DNA from: an uncultured Opitutaceae bacterium | Lineage (GTDB): Bacteria > Verrucomicrobiota > Verrucomicrobiia > Opitutales > Opitutaceae | Length of the DNA stretch: 6,202 bases | NCBI GenBank assembly: GCA_937128785.1 | Contig: CAKZMS010000480.1 | Coordinates: 1-6,202 of the forward strand | Reading direction: 5' to 3' | Shown: piece by piece, positions 5,935 to 6,202 of the stretch | How the letters are laid out: each line of letters starts with the position of its first letter | Position numbering within the stretch: the first letter of the stretch is position 1 | Made by a program: the position numbers and the translations under genes | Notes under the pieces: model-generated | The model's input: the letters and a program-made list of their open reading frames with translations, nothing else | Databases searched by the model: none | What the model was told of the DNA's origin: nothing

Positions 5935-6202
5935 CTGGCACGCATCGTAGGCGTTGACCTCCCGCGCGAAAAGCGCATGGAGATCGCGCTCACTTACATC
6001 TATGGCATCGGCCGTACCCGCGCCCAGGAAATCCTTGCCGCCACTGGCGTCAGCGCTGACCTGCGCGTGAAGGACGCTGGAGACGCCGAGCTGGTCGCGA
6101 TCCGCGACTACATCGAGGCCAACTTCGAGGTCGAGGGTGACCTGCGCCGCACGGTGCAGGGCGACATCCGCCGCAAGGTGGAGATCGGTAACTACCAGGG
6201 AC
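5935..6202 (+). CDS. rpsM: 30S ribosomal protein S13, N-terminal part (3' end outside window)
   Basis: S13 lies in the head of the 30S subunit and contacts 16S rRNA, the P-site tRNA and, across the subunit bridge, the 50S subunit. The 89 visible residues are collinear with the family: [20 protein letters not shown], then [19 protein letters not shown] with the helix-two-turn-helix motif, [15 protein letters not shown], and [11 protein letters not shown] just before the RH-rich tail. About 35 residues are missing beyond the window edge. The usual initiator before Ala-Arg-Ile-Val is ATG; here the in-frame codon is CTG at 5935-5937. No in-frame ATG or GTG lies nearby upstream that would keep the family N-terminus. 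Either CTG initiates, or one A was lost from an ACATGGCA sequence. The residue wording is actinobacterial. It would normally be followed by rpsK, rpsD and rpoA. Confidence 0.95.
   Translation, partial: MARIVGVDLPREKRMEIALTYIYGIGRTRAQEILAATGVSADLRVKDAGDAELVAIRDYIEANFEVEGDLRRTVQGDIRRKVEIGNYQG

Overview
The window looks like two unrelated bacterial genomes joined near position 5230. The left part (1-5229) resembles a Verrucomicrobia/Opitutae-like or Bacteroidetes-type organism. Its succinate dehydrogenase/fumarate reductase flavoprotein and iron-sulfur subunits are of the Bacteroides/Chlorobi/Verrucomicrobia type, and its accessory genes carry no clear Shine-Dalgarno motifs. The right part (5231-6202) is a typical actinobacterial ribosomal-protein locus, infA-rpmJ-rpsM. 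It has a textbook sigma-70-like promoter and recognisable ribosome binding sites. Taxonomic assignments come from remembered family sequences, not from a search.

Layout, left part. Positions 1-221 (+) hold the C-terminal two thirds of a P-II nitrogen regulator with its uridylylatable T-loop tyrosine. After a 127-bp convergent gap, all genes lie on the minus strand. Read in transcription order from the right they are: 5'-truncated sdhA (3439-5229), sdhB (2614-3411), a strong intrinsic terminator (2550-2581), a DUF3047 exported protein (1883-2572), a TIGR04283-type GT2 glycosyltransferase (1189-1881), and a DUF547 exported protein (349-1179). SdhA and SdhB form the catalytic part of complex II. 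The upstream cytochrome b gene (sdhC) and about the first 45-50 residues of SdhA are missing at the junction. The DUF3047-GT2-DUF547 trio is packed with gaps of 1 to 9 bp and is probably one transcription unit of unknown function, with an export signal on the two flanking proteins.

Layout, right part (+ strand). A core promoter (5326-5354) drives infA (IF-1), followed by rpmJ (L36) and the 5' part of rpsM (S13), which runs off the window end. Two oddities occur within about 200 bp. L36 has Gly in place of the second zinc-ligand Cys. S13 appears to start at CTG, or else has lost one base of an ATG.

The most useful observations are the probable chimeric junction and an intrinsic terminator whose hairpin loop contains the start codon of the DUF3047 gene, with its U-tract encoding part of the signal peptide. 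I see no CRISPR array, insertion sequence, tRNA, rRNA or phage gene, and no clear evidence of a wholly new system. The DUF3047-GT2-DUF547 cluster is the nearest candidate.
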